This document shows positions 36,132-36,326 of a stretch of 36,326 nt of DNA, one piece after another. Below the pieces are notes generated by a model that saw only the letters and a program-made list of their open reading frames with translations, was not told the DNA's origin and did not search any database. The DNA is taken from assembly GCA_021298975.1 (NCBI GenBank), contig JAJTGC010000049.1, positions 1 through 36,326 of the forward strand. The letters run 5' to 3'. This stretch comes from Oxalobacteraceae bacterium. GTDB lineage: Bacteria > Pseudomonadota > Gammaproteobacteria > Burkholderiales > Burkholderiaceae_D. The position numbers and the translations under genes were made by a program. The number at the start of each line of letters is the position of its first letter. The first letter of the stretch is position 1.

Positions 36132-36326
36132 ATGGATGTGGCGGTTGGCATTCTGATGCAGGCCAATGGCGACGTGCTGCTGGCGTGTCGGCCGGAAGGC
36201 AAACCGTACGCAGGTTATTGGGAATTCCCCGGCGGGAAAGTCGAGCCGGGTGAGTCCGTGCTGGCGGCGCTGAAGCGCGAATTCGCGGAAGAGATCGATG
36301 TGCAGATCGAAGCCGCCGAGCCCTGG
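36132..36326 (+). CDS. mutT: MutT-type Nudix hydrolase, N-terminal part (cut by window edge)
   Basis: The first 65 codons of a Nudix protein are visible. They read MDVAVGILMQANGDVLLACR and then YWEFPGGKVEPGESVLAALK followed by REFAEEID, which fits the Nudix box GX5EX7REX2EE. MutT removes 8-oxo-dGTP from the nucleotide pool; family members next to DUF815 in Burkholderiales are often annotated this way. The start may be ATG 36132 or the in-frame GTG 36117, just after the ATPase stop. The rest lies outside the window. Confidence 0.9.
   Translation, partial: MDVAVGILMQANGDVLLACRPEGKPYAGYWEFPGGKVEPGESVLAALKREFAEEIDVQIEAAEPW

Overview
The window reads as a chromosomal segment of a betaproteobacterium, most likely Burkholderiales and perhaps close to Oxalobacteraceae. 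The reasons are the complete division and cell wall (dcw) gene order, the downstream run lpxC / dciA / secA / argJ / ATPase / mutT, the meso-diaminopimelate type of MurE (DNPR motif), LpxC (so an outer membrane with lipid A), and moderately high GC. This placement is inferred from gene order and protein style, not from a database search.

Layout. (1) 1-5085: fatty acid beta-oxidation genes: the C-terminal end of an acyl-CoA dehydrogenase, a FadN-like hydroxyacyl-CoA dehydrogenase/enoyl-CoA hydratase fusion, a thiolase and an enoyl-CoA hydratase/isomerase. A REP-bounded 54-bp tandem array separates the second and third genes. (2) 5086-10409: an accessory island with two paralogous, AT-richer, leucine-rich-repeat genes on the minus strand. 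The intact RNase P RNA gene (rnpB) lies between them. Fragments of neighbouring genes show that the island is a decayed tandem duplication. (3) 10410-27586: the dcw operon in canonical order, mraZ rsmH ftsL ftsI murE murF mraY murD ftsW murG murC ddlB ftsQ ftsA ftsZ. Many genes overlap by 1-4 bases, and a strong hairpin follows ftsZ. (4) 27701-36326: a peroxiredoxin, lpxC, an EamA-type transporter, dciA (minus), secA, argJ, a DUF815-type ATPase and the start of a MutT-type Nudix gene. Three inverted REP pairs are scattered from the ftsA-ftsZ gap onward.

How the genes work together. The dcw block makes the lipid II precursors (MurC-F, Ddl, MraY, MurG) and the septal synthesis and division machinery (FtsL, FtsQ, FtsW, FtsI, FtsA, FtsZ). 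MraZ probably controls it through four 10-bp-spaced boxes that overlap the promoter.

What stands out. (a) Both LRR genes and rnpB sit in a tandem duplication whose breakpoints can be read: an enoyl-CoA hydratase 3' fragment upstream of rnpB, an rnpB 3' remnant downstream of the hydratase, and a copied half of the mraZ promoter. (b) A deletion appears to join murF directly to mraY, removing the MurF C-terminus and the MraY start codon. (c) The first 36 bases of murC are duplicated between murG and murC, creating a 41-codon ORF coupled to both. (d) The thiolase and the EamA transporter lack a usual start codon where the conserved protein begins. No tRNA, CRISPR array or transposase gene was seen.
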